Source of the DNA: Stratiolaelaps scimitus | Lineage: Eukaryota > Arthropoda > Arachnida > Mesostigmata > Laelapidae | DNA length: 64,000 nt | NCBI GenBank assembly: GCA_019614645.1 | Contig: JABWDB010000018.1 | Span: 992,001 to 1,056,000 of the forward strand | Direction: 5' to 3' | Part shown: positions 1-27,929 of the stretch, piece after piece | How the letters are laid out: each line of letters begins with the position of its first letter | Position numbering within the stretch: the stretch's first letter is position 1 | Notes under the pieces: model-generated | The model's input: the letters and a program-made list of their open reading frames with translations, nothing else | What the model was told of the DNA's origin: nothing | Databases searched by the model: none | Position numbers and translations under genes: made by a program

Positions 1-3000
1 AGACATAGATTTCTGCGATCGGTGAGCGCCGGAGAGCAAGTACGATATTGAGATAGAACGTATTGCCTATTACTGTGTTATTGTTACTTTTGTGATAACC
101 ATTACTTGGCTCGTCGTCGTTTGCAGCAAATTTCCCAGAATAAGAACAACAGAAGCCAACGAAAACACCTCCCTGTATCCAACTGCTAGCTAACCTATCT
201 GTGTTGTGGTATAACACTATAGGGTCCGCTTCTGTATCTGTGTAGCTCCGCAGCCGCAGACGACGTTGTACACACACACACTGTAAGAGTGTGCTGCTCT
301 GCAGGAAGAACAGATGACGTGTCTGACGGAGCTGCGGTTGACGGGACCCCCTCCCCTGAGGGTAGGTCACATTCTACGTTCTCAGAGAAAGCCAGGCAAA
401 GATTCCGGAGACGCCTGATTGAGTCTGATTGCGGAGGGGGGGGTTACTAGTGGGGTCAAGCTCTTCTGAATCTGACGCTCCTCTTTAATGGCAAACTCCA
501 TGTTGCCCCGGATGGAACATTCGGGTACGCGGGTTTTGCGCGGCTCGTGAGTCCCACACCAGCGTTGGCATGTACCGCCCAATACGTATGTGTACCATGC
601 ATTCCGGGTATTTCCCTCCGAAAAAAATAAGGTCCGCTTCAGTCGGACTCGACGATCAAACCTCAGATACTTGCTGTACACTCGTCATCTTCATTATTAT
701 TATTAGAAAGCGGGCAGATTCGTAGATCTCACAAAAATAACACGGGTCCCCTACCTGGGACACCAAAGAACTTCATTAAAATACATACGCATTACGATCT
801 AATGTGCTGTCCTTCACATAGGAGAATGAGACGGCCCCGCCGCATCAAACATAGCATCAACGGTGAATACAGATAATCACGCTTCCACAGAACACTTCTA
901 TTTGTAACTATGATTGAAGATTGCTCAATTCTAAAAAGAGGGGACTTTCTTTATCCAACAGGAGTATTCGGCAACTTCGAACATTAGACCTTGGCCGTAA
1001 GTGGTCGTCAGCACACATTAACATAATTTTAACAACAATTTCGCGCATAGTAGTTTCTAGAGACAAAGCTTAATCAAAACAATTGTTAGGTGACGCTCCG
1101 CCAAAATTGAAACACCTCTATCCCCTGAATCTGAGTTCACCAACTTCGACTTACGACGTCGGAAATGTTGCGGACGGAAATGATAGAATATCGTATTATC
1201 ACTATTATAGATGGCTCTAATTTATAAAAAATGTAAGCATTTACGTTCATTAAATCCACCAATCTCTCCAGAACTCGTTGGTTAAAAGCCGTAAATTGGC
1301 ACACCCACCTATTCAACATGAGACTGAAACTTGAAGTTAACGCGCCAATTACTTTATATTGATTGACACAGCCAATATCGTAATTTGATCCACGAATTGC
1401 AATTGAAATTTCGCCAATCTCGCCCCCGACTGTTCCCAAACTCAAAGCTGGTTTCTTCATTCTGACGCCCCTGACATCGATCAGCCACGTTTTAGAATGA
1501 TACACTCTCTCCATGCATCGTGTGCACCCGGCAGCAGATCGGCACTATTTGAGCAAAAGTGTTCCGAATCTCGTCTGGGTTGTCTGGCTCGATGGTGGCT
1601 CGTAGTGTCGAGTGTCGCCGAAACAAAAAGTGTTCAAAAATTCTCTATTCGATTTCATTATTCTATTATTCAGCTTGAGCAGCGATCTCCACTAAGTGAG
1701 TGGAGATCTTGGAAATTAGAACGCGTTCGGCGTAGCTTCACGCTACCGTTGACCGCGTCGACGGAACTCATCTCACGGATTTTTAAACGTCCCTTAAAAA
1801 ACTAAATAATCAATACTAATAATAATAATAATAGTAACGAACTAGAATGTAGTCAAATTGATTTCATATGGGATCATGACTGTAAAACTAGCTGACATCC
1901 ATCATGTATACAATACTTTATCAAAGTGTTCATCATAGATCGTAACGCGCCGTCTCTCAAGGCCAAGTTGGTTTTCATTTATCGATCAGGCCGACGGAGA
2001 CGTGTTCGCCTCAGCAATTAATCTAAATACAATAATGTATACCCAAACGAGTTCGCACGACAAAAAAATGTTCGTACGCTCAATTATACAGCGTCGCTAC
2101 AACACCGAAATACAGACAGGAAATCCAGTTACGCATTTATTTTGAGCTCTGCCGGCGCTGCTATAGAGAGCTGTCGCCACCCGGACCAGCTATGTCGATT
2201 TAGCTCTCGAGTATCTCGCCGCCCAGGATGACCCTGTGTGGCTACATGCCACATAGGGCTGATGAGCAAATGAGCCTATGGCGAATCACCACGGGCGCTC
2301 CTTGCACCACTACAGTCCTCCTCGTCTATTGATCTATCTCTCATCGCTTGCTCTGGTGGCGCTGACCGGCTCCCGACTACCCACGGCTGCGGCGGCCCCT
2401 GTCATGAAGGTAGACGTACACACGACAACGCGGCGGCAGCCGCTCGGCGACACTTGAGCAGAGACATTTGACAGAGTCACACTGACTCGTTAGCCAACTG
2501 CTTGACAAAGCCCGCGGTCGGCAACGTCCGTACAGTGAGTCTGCGCTGACCAACACCAGAAAAGTTTCATCTCTGCAGCTACTACTGCTGCTGTTGACGA
2601 GGCTGGGTCTATGGTTGTGTACGAATCAGCTGATCGCAGCCGCTAGCGCTCTTCTCCCGGTGCGGTCACCGCAGCCGTTGCTGGCTGCACAGTTTCGATT
2701 GCTTGACGAATAGATTGCAGTTGCAGTTTTTGTAGATTGTTTGTGTGTGTGTGTATTGACATTGCTGTTAATGGTGAGTTTCTTGGAGAACCTGCGACGC
2801 CTTTATCGTTAGTGATTCTCGATGTGTTACCAGTATTTAACAGTTCTCGAAAGAGTTCTGGCAGCACGACCCAAAGTTCCGCTGTTAACAAAATACAGCT
2901 GACGAGCTGACTCCCCCCTCTGACGTACCTCTCTTGTCATTGCACAGGATAGGTCGCTCTGAGTGACTGCTTTTGCTGTCATGTTTCCCCAGTGAACAGA

Positions 3001-6000
3001 ATTTGTTGTACTATACTACCAAGTCGATATCGATCGAACGGGCACACAGTGACGGTGACGATGTACCGAGTATGCCGATGACCAATGAGCGTGTCGTGTG
3101 CCCCCGTACCGCACAGATGGATATCCCTACACGCTTCGTAAGCCAACGGTAACGTCCACCTATTGGCAGCGTGCACTTCGAACCTCTGTTGATAGAACGG
3201 ACGTAGAGAGGGATGACTTCATCGAAACCTACAATGAGAGATATCGAAACGCTCGAATCATCGAAGCTCCGAGCAGTTGACGGCACCGGTGTATTGTCAT
3301 TAGTGCGTGCGCTTGTCTAAGTAATAACAACCATACATGTGGACAGTTGTGATTTGTGGTCGATTTCGTTTCCCGGGGCTCGTCGCCCGCACCATGAAAG
3401 TACGCCCCTGCCACCGCCGGTGCCGCCGCAGCCACCACCACCTGGACGGCTTGTGCGAGAGAGCTGCCTATTGCTGGATGAAGAATTGACGTGAAGATCG
3501 CTACTGACGCCGCGCTCAGCTGACGACTGCGAGCAGTCGCCGCCCGTCAGACGCTGATCGGCTGCTGTACACAACCAATGATCTCGGCCCAGTGACGCTC
3601 TGGGGACAGGAGTGGAGAATTTATGACGACGGAAGTGATTTCGAGACTCGTAAAAGATGTGAGACGTATATATTTTTTCGCCGGTTGTCGAAGTTCTACT
3701 TAGCAGTCGTTCTAATATAAGCAACGCGTCACGTTGAAGTTGGCTGCGTGCGTAGCTCAACATAGATACTCCGTCCCGATTACAGTGAGCGTATACGGCC
3801 GGGTGTTCGCCGGGTGTTTACCACGATAGACGTGCGTGATCTTTCACTGGGGATATTCACGCGATCCGCTCAGGTTCGAAGTCAGCAACAGAGTGTGTCG
3901 TGCCACCACGCACAGTTGTGGACGCTTAACCCAAAGGTTCGGATCGCACCTGGACTTTTGCGTTTTGTGCAGACTTGCGCATACGGAGAGAAACGTTGGA
4001 GGGTTTGTTTGTCGACGAGGAGTCACCATCGCGAAATTGTGCTCCGAAATTTCGCTTGAATGTTGTACGTCACAGGAGTACCAGCCATGGCGGAGCGCAC
4101 TAATCTCCACAGATTGGCAGAATTTCTCCGGGCACACGGTTAGTAGTATCATATATAAATGACTGCCAAAAGATGTAGAAATATTGACTAACGAAAAGGA
4201 GGAAGCCTTATGTTATATTTTGTACCATAGAATTAGGAGCTCGTTTTTGTTTTCTTGAAAGGCGGCTAACATTTAATTGAAACACTTACACATATATAGT
4301 TGTTTGCCAATTAACACTACGGCAGCTATTCAATGGTAGTTCAATGTCTATATCAGTGTCTTGTTTTTGGAGATAGATTTACGTCACTGGAATTTATAAA
4401 GGAGTACTTGTCGTACTGCCTAAAATCCTCTGGGTGCCCAAGAGGCAGTGAGAGGCTGGATGTCTCAACGAATGGTTTCGCGTAACGCTTAACGAAACGC
4501 CTCTCGTTCCACTCTGACTCACAGTTGTTATATGTCGCATTGCCTGATATGGCCAGTCGTTATTGCCTGACAGCGATTACGTAAACTATCCTCATTGTGA
4601 CGTATCTGTAACATTGTAATTATCCTGTTCAGCCTTAATCCGTCTTTACCTCAGGGTGGTGATCTAATCGTTAGATCACGTTAAACCCGTCGTGTATGAG
4701 TGCACTCATAACTGGGTCACTAATTAGAGCCGTTGTGGCGTACTTATGTTTGACGGTTCGCATGATTCCTTTAACGATGTCATAGCTTTTTCATTAGCAA
4801 CTCCTCAAAGGATGTCATTTTCACCTTAAATAACAGAGAACGACAGATCGCTAAGAAAACTACTCACATCAATTTAACCTTCGCTTCTTCGTGGCCTTCG
4901 ACAGTACCCCCGTGGCGTCTACTCTGACTGAAATGGGAATCACGGAAACCATCTCAAGGGTAGTTACATGCAGATACAAATATCGCGTCCCGTATACAAG
5001 GCAAGCTGCTGCTGCTGCTGTTACCGCTCAAACAACCACTGTAAAGTTGGTGAAAGAGAGTGGTATTCTATGAGTAATTTCATGCTCCAAAGACAATCGT
5101 TCCTCTGGCCGACATCCGAGAAGTGTGGCCTCCAAGTAATCCTCCAGCTGTCATAACGACGCGTTAGCGACAGTCCCAAGTTATATACGGAGCTTGTTTT
5201 GTTCCCGGTCGTCCACCGCATAAATTTTGCAATTGCAAACTATCGGACGCATATCTAGATTTGCTGTTTCCTTGTCGATAGGAAACAGGGTAAGATCGCT
5301 CGAGAATCGTCTAAGGCGAGGACGATGAATCGATACGTCATAGTGTCATGTATATTAGCGGTCGAATATATTGTCGCGTGCGAGCACTCGTTTTGGTTTT
5401 GTTGTCGTGTTGGTGCTCCGTGTTGCCGTGGTTATATCAGTGAACAACAAGGCTCATGACAAAGCTTATCCGCTAAAAAGGCAAAACTCTCACACGGTCG
5501 TCCCCTATGATATTCTTGTCGTCTATCACTGTGAAAGTTTAATTTGCTACTCAACTTGTACTACCCTTGTATTCTCTGTATCCAGCTAATCTGGTAAGAG
5601 TGACAAATAGTTCTTTGTTTCCTCGGGGTAGCATCAAGTTTAAAAAAAATAGTTGGCTAAAAAGTCCCACTCTGCAATCTATTGTTGTTGAATGGACACC
5701 ACGAATCGGTACGACGAAGCTGCAATGAACCACAAGCGAGTTCGAGTTCCCTGATGAGAATGACGGCGAACACAACTGGTGGAACTTGACTGTTGCTTTG
5801 ACGTTTTTCAACGAGCCCAGTCTTATGATACTGCCCGCCAAACGACTGAGTTTTTACGTGGGACAGGCCAAGCACGTGTACTTGAGAAGGGTTTCCATCG
5901 TTCGGGGAGTATGGTCAACACAATGATTCGTTACAATTAGTAAACTAGCAGAAGTGATCGTAACGCCTAGGTGGTTGAGCATGTCATGAAATCCCGCAAT

Positions 6001-6586
6001 ACGACCTGCTGCCCGCTATCAAAACGTATGGTATACCTCGCGGCCATTAACTGTGGTGTTGAAATGAACGCTAACCAGATACCAGAGACCTTGTGCTAGC
6101 TTGAGCGTAAGCAGGCTGCATTTTGCGGACAGAATGCCGCGCTGCGGGACTGGACAACATCGAAAATTGACCTTCCCTGGACATCTCTTTGATGTCAAAG
6201 TACATACTTGTTGTACGCGTCCTAGAATCACGATTCCGTGATGTTGGTCATCCTCCTCAGCCATGCGATTTGCCTACTCATCTGCGTCTCTATGGGTGTC
6301 CCCTTGACGTCAAGGTAATTTATCTCGGTAGCAGGCATCGCATTTACTCAATGCATTTTCAAACTCGTCGTATGTATGCCCCATCCGCTTGGCACACGGG
6401 CAGATTAGCGAGTACGTACTTGACTCATTCTAAGTCTACATATTAGCGTGGCATATTGCCAATTTCACAGGTTAACATTTTAAGCCAGTATTTATGCCAC
6501 GGGCTGCCCTTGGTGGAAACTTGAGCGTCCTTCATTCAGTTCCTCTTGTCTCTAATAGATGTCGAAAGGTCACTGATTTGTAGATA
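1..6586. other. No recognisable gene; intergenic
   Basis: I read both strands and found only short open frames (under about 150 codons) with no domain, no convincing splice-site pairs and no family resemblance. The part around 2100-3800 is richer in G+C and CpG than its surroundings and could hold a promoter or non-coding first exon, but nothing fixes this. Two short perfect palindromes occur at 4659-4679 and 4695-4710. Confidence 0.5.
4659..4710. repeat. Two adjacent perfect palindromes
   Basis: GTGATCTAA, a 3-base loop (TCG) and TTAGATCAC form a perfect 9-bp inverted repeat at 4659-4679. Fifteen bases further on, TATGAGTGCACTCATA is a perfect 16-bp palindrome at 4695-4710. Each could be a dimeric protein-binding site or a chance event in AT-rich DNA. 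No gene is recognised nearby. Confidence 0.5.
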
Positions 6587-6634
6587 AGATAAGATCAGCT
6601 TTATTGGTTTATTAAAGGAGCTGCAATTTCACTA
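6587..6634 (-). repeat. SINE/LINE 3' tail, interrupted
   Basis: A short AAGAT-type tandem repeat is followed by a segment that closely matches the tail at 27697-27775 (TTTATTGG, TTAAAGGAGCTGCAATTTCAC). It is more distantly related to the 3' ends of the LINEs at 15086 and 18066. The similarity stops abruptly at about 6634, where a sequence starting TGTT begins. I take this as the point where the BEL/Pao LTR inserted. Confidence 0.5.
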
Positions 6635-7102
6635 TATGTTGGCTGGATGTTGGCTATATCCAACGCGAGCCGATTAGCGTTCGCGGATTTGTAGGATTTT
6701 GCGATTCAGTGAACACTGAAGGTTATGGATTTGAAGATCCATCTGTGACAAACATAGTTGTCATAGATTTCCATTTCAAATTAGGCGGCACTGACAAGAC
6801 GTCAAAATAAAAGTCGGAATGTCAATAGACCGGCGGGTGGCGCCATCTAACGGAATACGTTGCCGTGCAGTATAAAAACTAACGACGTTCATGTCGTCCC
6901 ACTTCTTTTCTCTTCTCGTGAGATCAGTGAGTTTGCTTTCTCGTGATCCGTGTCCTTTCAACACGGCCCTGCGGGGATTATCACGGTAGCCTATTCCCTT
7001 ACACGGCCTTCCCGTCGTCTCGGTCTACTTGACTTCCAACCATACGTAATATCGTGTAGTCATTTAGCTTAGACTGATTCAGATAGGGATGTGTTCGTAA
7101 CA
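6635..7102 (+). mobile_element. BEL/Pao-type 5' LTR
   Basis: The segment begins TGTTGG and ends GTAACA, giving TGTT...AACA termini. It carries a TATA-like GTATAAAAA near 6869. It is followed at once by TTTGGTGTCAGAAGTT, the primer-binding-site and leader type usual for BEL/Pao elements, and then by a gag-like ORF. The left edge is inferred from where the flanking SINE/LINE tail stops. I see no matching 3' LTR in the window, so the copy is probably truncated or its right end is lost. GGGTGGCGCCATCTA near 6836 resembles an insect CTCF core. Confidence 0.6.
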
Positions 7103-7309
7103 TTTGGTGTCAGAAGTTAAAGGAAGCCCGATTTAGGCTCCTGACGTCATTTGGCGTCATTCCCAAGCGGGCAACCCAGCCCGACAAGTCACTTCGTGGG
7201 CTAGTCAGCCTACGCTACAAGTTTACTCCAGCATTCACCATCGCTGATCACCATCTCCCGGTCAGGAGATCGAAAACTCAAGTGAGTGTCCCATCCACAA
7301 ATTCGAAAC

Positions 7310-8806
7310 ATGAACACCACAAGAGAGAACTACAAAGATTCGGCCGAGCTATCACAGCTAAGAGACAGCCGACAGAGCTTACGAGCCCGGTTCAACTCAC
7401 AAAACAATGCATTGCGCAACTTCTCGGGGAGATCTTTCCTTTCGGCGGAGACACTTTCGACGGTCGAAAGCGTTGGGTCCGAGTTGAACCGCATCGCAGA
7501 AGAGTTGCAGAAGGTAGACGCCGAAATCAAAACGAGAGTGGAAAAGGAAAGACCGAAGACACTCTTAAAGGAAGTGGAGAAACAACAAGTCTTCACCGAG
7601 GCAGCACTGCGAGCCAAGCGTCTCGTCGACCAGTTCAAGATGGAGGCGGAAAGAAACGAACGTACCAGGCAGCTGCCTCCAACAGCGCAGCAATCGTCAG
7701 CGGTACCCATAGTTCAAGGTGCCGGGACATCGCAGCAATCGCCAGCGGTACCCATAGTACAAAGCGCTGGGACAACGCAGCAACAGGAATTTTTCATGAT
7801 GCAAAAGCTCATGCAAGAATTCATGACAACGCAACTACAGCAGCAGCAGGAGTTCATGCGCAGCGTGACGAAGCGTTTGGAAGATCTCACCGTGCATCAG
7901 CATCAACAACAACAGCAACGGCTCACACCTCAAGGACAAGTCCAAGCACCAGTCAGCAGTGCGCAACAAGCACCATATCCACACCCAGCGTCGGGCCCAT
8001 TCCTACATCCAGCCGTCAACGAGTTCGAGACACTGCATCACAACGAAGGGCCAACACACTCATCCAGCAGACTAACCGCGAGTAGTCTATCTATAGACAA
8101 ACTCCCTAAATTTGCAGGCGACGTGAAGAAATTTAGAGGTTGGTGGCAGCTATTTGAAGTCGCGGTGCATAATAATCCAGGGATGCCCGATATAGAAAAA
8201 TTCTGGAGGCTAAAACAATCGCTAGCCGGACCAGCAGCCGCAGAAATAGAGCACTTAGACTTTACGGCGGAACTCTACGAAACTGCGACTCAGACCCTAC
8301 AAGACCGGTTCGCAGATGTCGCGACAGCAGAACGGGCTCACATGCAAGTCATCTCAAGGTTGTGCAGCGCGAGAGATCTACATCAACCAGCAAAACTAAG
8401 TACCTTCATTAATATGTTGGACCAAAACGTAAAAGCATTAGTTGCTCAAGGTGTAGATTATTCAGCACTTTCGTTTGCCATATCCCCAATGGTTCTTAAG
8501 TGCCTGCCGGATGCAATGAAACTAGGATTTGCTTCCTGGAAGCAGACCTTAGTGGACATCAATGGAACTCAGTTAGAGTTCTTAATCGATTATCTGAAAC
8601 TACGCAGGGATTGGAACAATGAGTTGGAAATACAGGATAGAAGAGTAGACAGTTTTGAGCGTAGTAGACATATCCAACCGTTGAATATTGCATCAGTAGG
8701 TAGGAATAACTTTAATAGGCGTGCCTCACCTGTTGCAGTAGGTAACCAAAACAGGTTCAACATGCGACTTGTGGTTGGTGGGCCTACTCACGAATGTCCG
8801 AGGTGA
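7310..8806 (+). CDS. BEL/Pao gag-like protein (DUF1759 type)
   Basis: This is an open frame of about 498 codons from an ATG at 7310, 208 bases after the LTR/primer-site junction. The N-terminal half is coiled-coil-like and Gln-rich, with two near-identical repeats containing AVPIVQ and then poly-Q stretches. The C-terminal half, from about residue 260, has the DUF1759 pattern of Pao/BEL gag: KLPKFAGD, then W/F-rich FRGWWQLFE, FWRLKQSLAGPAAAEI and the FINMLDQNVKAL region. The frame stops soon after this domain. I see no zinc knuckle and no protease, reverse transcriptase or integrase downstream, so this copy cannot move by itself. In the family, gag packages the element RNA. Confidence 0.75.
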   Translation: MNTTRENYKDSAELSQLRDSRQSLRARFNSQNNALRNFSGRSFLSAETLSTVESVGSELNRIAEELQKVDAEIKTRVEKERPKTLLKEVEKQQVFTEAALRAKRLVDQFKMEAERNERTRQLPPTAQQSSAVPIVQGAGTSQQSPAVPIVQSAGTTQQQEFFMMQKLMQEFMTTQLQQQQEFMRSVTKRLEDLTVHQHQQQQQRLTPQGQVQAPVSSAQQAPYPHPASGPFLHPAVNEFETLHHNEGPTHSSSRLTASSLSIDKLPKFAGDVKKFRGWWQLFEVAVHNNPGMPDIEKFWRLKQSLAGPAAAEIEHLDFTAELYETATQTLQDRFADVATAERAHMQVISRLCSARDLHQPAKLSTFINMLDQNVKALVAQGVDYSALSFAISPMVLKCLPDAMKLGFASWKQTLVDINGTQLEFLIDYLKLRRDWNNELEIQDRRVDSFERSRHIQPLNIASVGRNNFNRRASPVAVGNQNRFNMRLVVGGPTHECPR

Positions 8807-9187
8807 TTTTTGATAAATGAGACTACTAATTTTTCAAATCTATTAACTAAACAAACGACAAGTTTCATTCTTCGCCAAAGTGTGAGATAATTCAAATCCC
8901 TTGTATTGCTACTCTAATTGCTTCCCAAACAAATCTCACTCCAACTGTGGATTGGGATTCTATTCGGTACCGGTTCTTGTTCAATTTTTGGAAATAAATA
9001 TGGTTTGATTGGAAAATAATGTCCGCATTTACTGCGGCTCAATAGATGAACTTGACGGAAACTCTGTTTCCGTACACTTGCCTTGTGCGGGTCGCTCTTT
9101 CCTTTTCATCAGAGCAATCGCTTTATGCTCAATCCCAACGGCATAGTCCATCCGAAACGTTCAGAACTCAAGGTCCGCAAGGCTCAG
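8807..9187. other. No feature seen; may hold first exon of STK11IP
   Basis: This stretch lies between the gag frame and the first recognisable STK11IP exon. No pol domain or 3' LTR is visible. The start codon and 5' UTR of STK11IP should lie here or upstream, but I could not identify an ATG exon that joins convincingly. Confidence 0.35.
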
Positions 9188-9240
9188 TGAAGATTTGACG
9201 CTTGCGAATCTCCGGGTGTTCCTTCATGACAGCGCGTCTG
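9188..9240 (+). CDS. STK11IP: Probable 5' coding exon of STK11IP
   Basis: After CTCAG at 9187, the frame reads EDLTLANLRVFLHDSASG, ending in phase 1 at a GTTGTC donor (weak: GT but not GTAAGT). This joins in frame to the exon at 9604, which starts GDSLLNN. The joined segment resembles the start of vertebrate STK11IP, where an L-A-x-L-L-x-E-S-G-D pattern precedes the same position. No in-frame ATG follows the previous stop at 9144, so the initiator should be in another exon upstream. Resemblance over 18 residues and phase agreement are the only support. Confidence 0.4.
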
Positions 9241-9603
9241 GTTGTCATCTCTTAACGTGCATCCAATTAGAAGCTGCCTGTAGTAGCGCATTAGTCATTG
9301 TACACGCCGAGGGCCGTATTCCATTGCTTTGTAGCACCTTTCTTTCCTACGTTGGTTTCTTGACGACGACAGGATCCGGGACGCCTCCCGGCAGCCGTGA
9401 ACGATGTTCGAATATATATTCCCGCAAGCTTTACAGCTCTGTGTCACCCAATCTTACGCAATGGGAAATTATACTGTGCTTTAAATCGGTCAGCAGCAAC
9501 GGGGATTGGCTTTCCGGTCACTATCGTAAATATCAGTTAAGGTTCTATCTGTTAGACTCGTGCAAGCGTTCGTTAATAATTCTTTGAACGATTTCGTTTT
9601 CAG

Positions 9604-25630
<16,027 letters not shown>

Positions 25631-25998
25631 AACGAACTGAACTGCACTGCACATTCGTTGTCACCACATGAATCCCCCACCCACATGCGTCATCGGACGT
25701 TGATGGACGTTGAACAGATGCACTCATCCGTTGACACTGAACAAAATGGAAGGACCTTACGAAGCAGCATCCAACCCCTGCTGGAACGCGTTAAATCATC
25801 CACCGAAGCAGGATCAAACCTGCGCATTTACCGAGCGTCGTCACATGCTGCTATTGTTGTTATATGAAATATCGCAGGGTATATATATATGACACGATGT
25901 ACAATAACCATGATTCGCTATATATTAATATAAAACCGTAATGGGTGACAACATTTTGCATCAATTGACACATGACGAATCACCACAAATACATACAT

Positions 25999-26003
<5 letters not shown>

Positions 26004-26075
<72 letters not shown>
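26004..26075. repeat. (AT)n microsatellite, about 72 bp
   Basis: This is a pure AT dinucleotide run downstream of the STK11IP stop codon, preceded by a short (CATA)n stretch. Confidence 0.95.
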
Positions 26076-26077
<2 letters not shown>

Positions 26078-26099
26078 GTTGAATTGTTGCAGTTTTTAC

Positions 26100-27696
26100 A
26101 CGCGTTTGCGATTCTCTTGATAAGAATCATGATTTTTTCTTACCCCTGTCGGATCAGCCCCGTTCCAACCGATGCCACACATATAGAGGATTCGAAGCAA
26201 TTTACGACGGCCACAGTTTGTCTATGCCAGATCTCTCATGGCCGACTCATCAAGCAGAGTGAGAAGTTGACCACTGAGAAGGGAGCTATCGCCAGCAAGG
26301 CAATGTTTTATAAATCGCCTACTCACCGTAAACGACAACGGCGACATTACAATTTTAAACGCTATCCACTATATTATTGCAAATAGTAAATCATGTATAA
26401 AGTATAATTTAAGACAGTTGGCCACGTTGGCGGTGGATGGAGACGATTTGACAATGAGAGATTGATTGACATGACGTGACGTCGATTTTACAATGGCTAC
26501 ATATCGGCAAAGATGGCGACATTGACATTAGTCATATAGTGATGAGCAGGTTTGTCGGAACTGTTAACGCTTTGAATACAAATGCAAGCGAAATAAGCTA
26601 TTTTGTGCTTCGATTTCTGGATGAGTAATTCCGAGATTTGATTGCCTCCCAAGTAAATAACTCATTAAATGCTGGCTAAATGTACGTAACGTAATGCTGG
26701 TTAATTATTTGTACTGTTTTCAATCACCGAATTCTCTTAGCGCGCATATATATATATATATATATATATTATCCGATTCTCGTATAGGTAATTTGGCATC
26801 ACCCGTAGCTTCTCGTCGATTTCGGTAGTATCGCAATGTATCGGGAAATTCGAGTGGTTCAGAAAGGTATGGTTGTCCTTCATAGTCAATTGAATTGGAT
26901 ATATTTCACTATACACATGGGACAGCCTTTATCGCTTTGTAATGTGAAGGGTAGACAGGCAATATGAATTAATCATAACCTTGATGTGTCCGTTACATTT
27001 GTTCGAAGGATGCCAAAAAATGCGAAAGCTACAGCCTGGTCATTTTGGACGCTCGCTCCAGTCTGATATCTCTTGTCATGTGCGATTGGAAGATTACGGA
27101 TTCGTACAGCGATCACGCCCAGCCGAAAATAGGCCAACTAGCATAATTATACAATATTTAGCAGGAACAATAGGAACATGGTAGTGTTTTCGTCTCATGG
27201 AAGGGTTAGTTGCGTGCCGAGTCGTGGATTAAGTCTAATTAATTCGGCAGGAATACGCCGGCTCGTGACATACAAGCTCCCATCTGTATCGCTACTGAAT
27301 ACAACTTGTTCGAGAATATAGTGTCACGTATATTCAAAGCTTGACAAAGCAGCATAGCAGATATGCCTAAACCTTTAAATTATAATGAACGTACATATCA
27401 TGTGGCGTGGGTTTGCGCCACCATTAATCAATAGCTCCCGATCGATCTAATTTATACAACGGATGATAACAAACATTTATGCCCTTACGTAAAACCTTCC
27501 GGCTGCTCCATAAGGTTCGCTGGTCTGCGATATATCCAACACATAGTTACCTTTAAACGTATTTTCGATTAGAGAGCCTTGCTAACAGCCAGATGCTGAG
27601 AAAGCTCTTGGGTTGGATCCAGAGGTGGGGTGGATGAAGGTTCGAAGGTGGCTGTTGACTTTTCCAGTCCCTGTCCCACAGTGTACCGCATTATGG
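26100..27696. other. Intergenic, no feature seen
   Basis: This stretch follows the 3' end of STK11IP. It has only short open frames and one short AT tract at 26747-26769. I found no coding signature or recognised repeat. Confidence 0.4.
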
Positions 27697-27805
27697 TGGC
27701 AAATGTAAAGCTTTATTGGCTTGTTAAAGGAGCTGCAATTTCACAATGCTTAAGCTCTCTTATATGTTATCACGCAGCGAGACTCGAACCCGCTGGTAGA
27801 TTTCC
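27697..27805 (-). mobile_element. tRNA-headed SINE with LINE-like 3' tail
   Basis: On the minus strand a B-box-like GCGGGTTCGAGTCTCGCTG is followed by CGTGATAACATA, then AGAGCTTAAGCATTGTG, GCAGCTCC and an AATAAAGC-like end. The last part is clearly related to the 3' end of the local LINE family (plus-strand ACAATGCTTAAGTTCTCG next to the LINE tails). A tRNA head joined to a LINE tail is the known design of LINE-dependent SINEs. No clear A box is visible, so the 5' limit is uncertain. Confidence 0.55.
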
Positions 27806-27929
27806 GAAAGTACTCAAACGGGCAAGGGGGGAATCGAAAACGCGAAAACACGTAAAACTTGAGGTTTGTCCTGCTAATTCTCCTAGATATTAAAAATGCG
27901 TAATCTTGGACGATTATAAAGGAAGAGAA

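Noticed and set aside
7282..8085. A 267-codon frame overlapping gag
   Set aside because: It is a shadow of the gag ORF in another frame. Its Thr/Ser/Ala-rich sequence comes from the CAG-rich repeats of gag.
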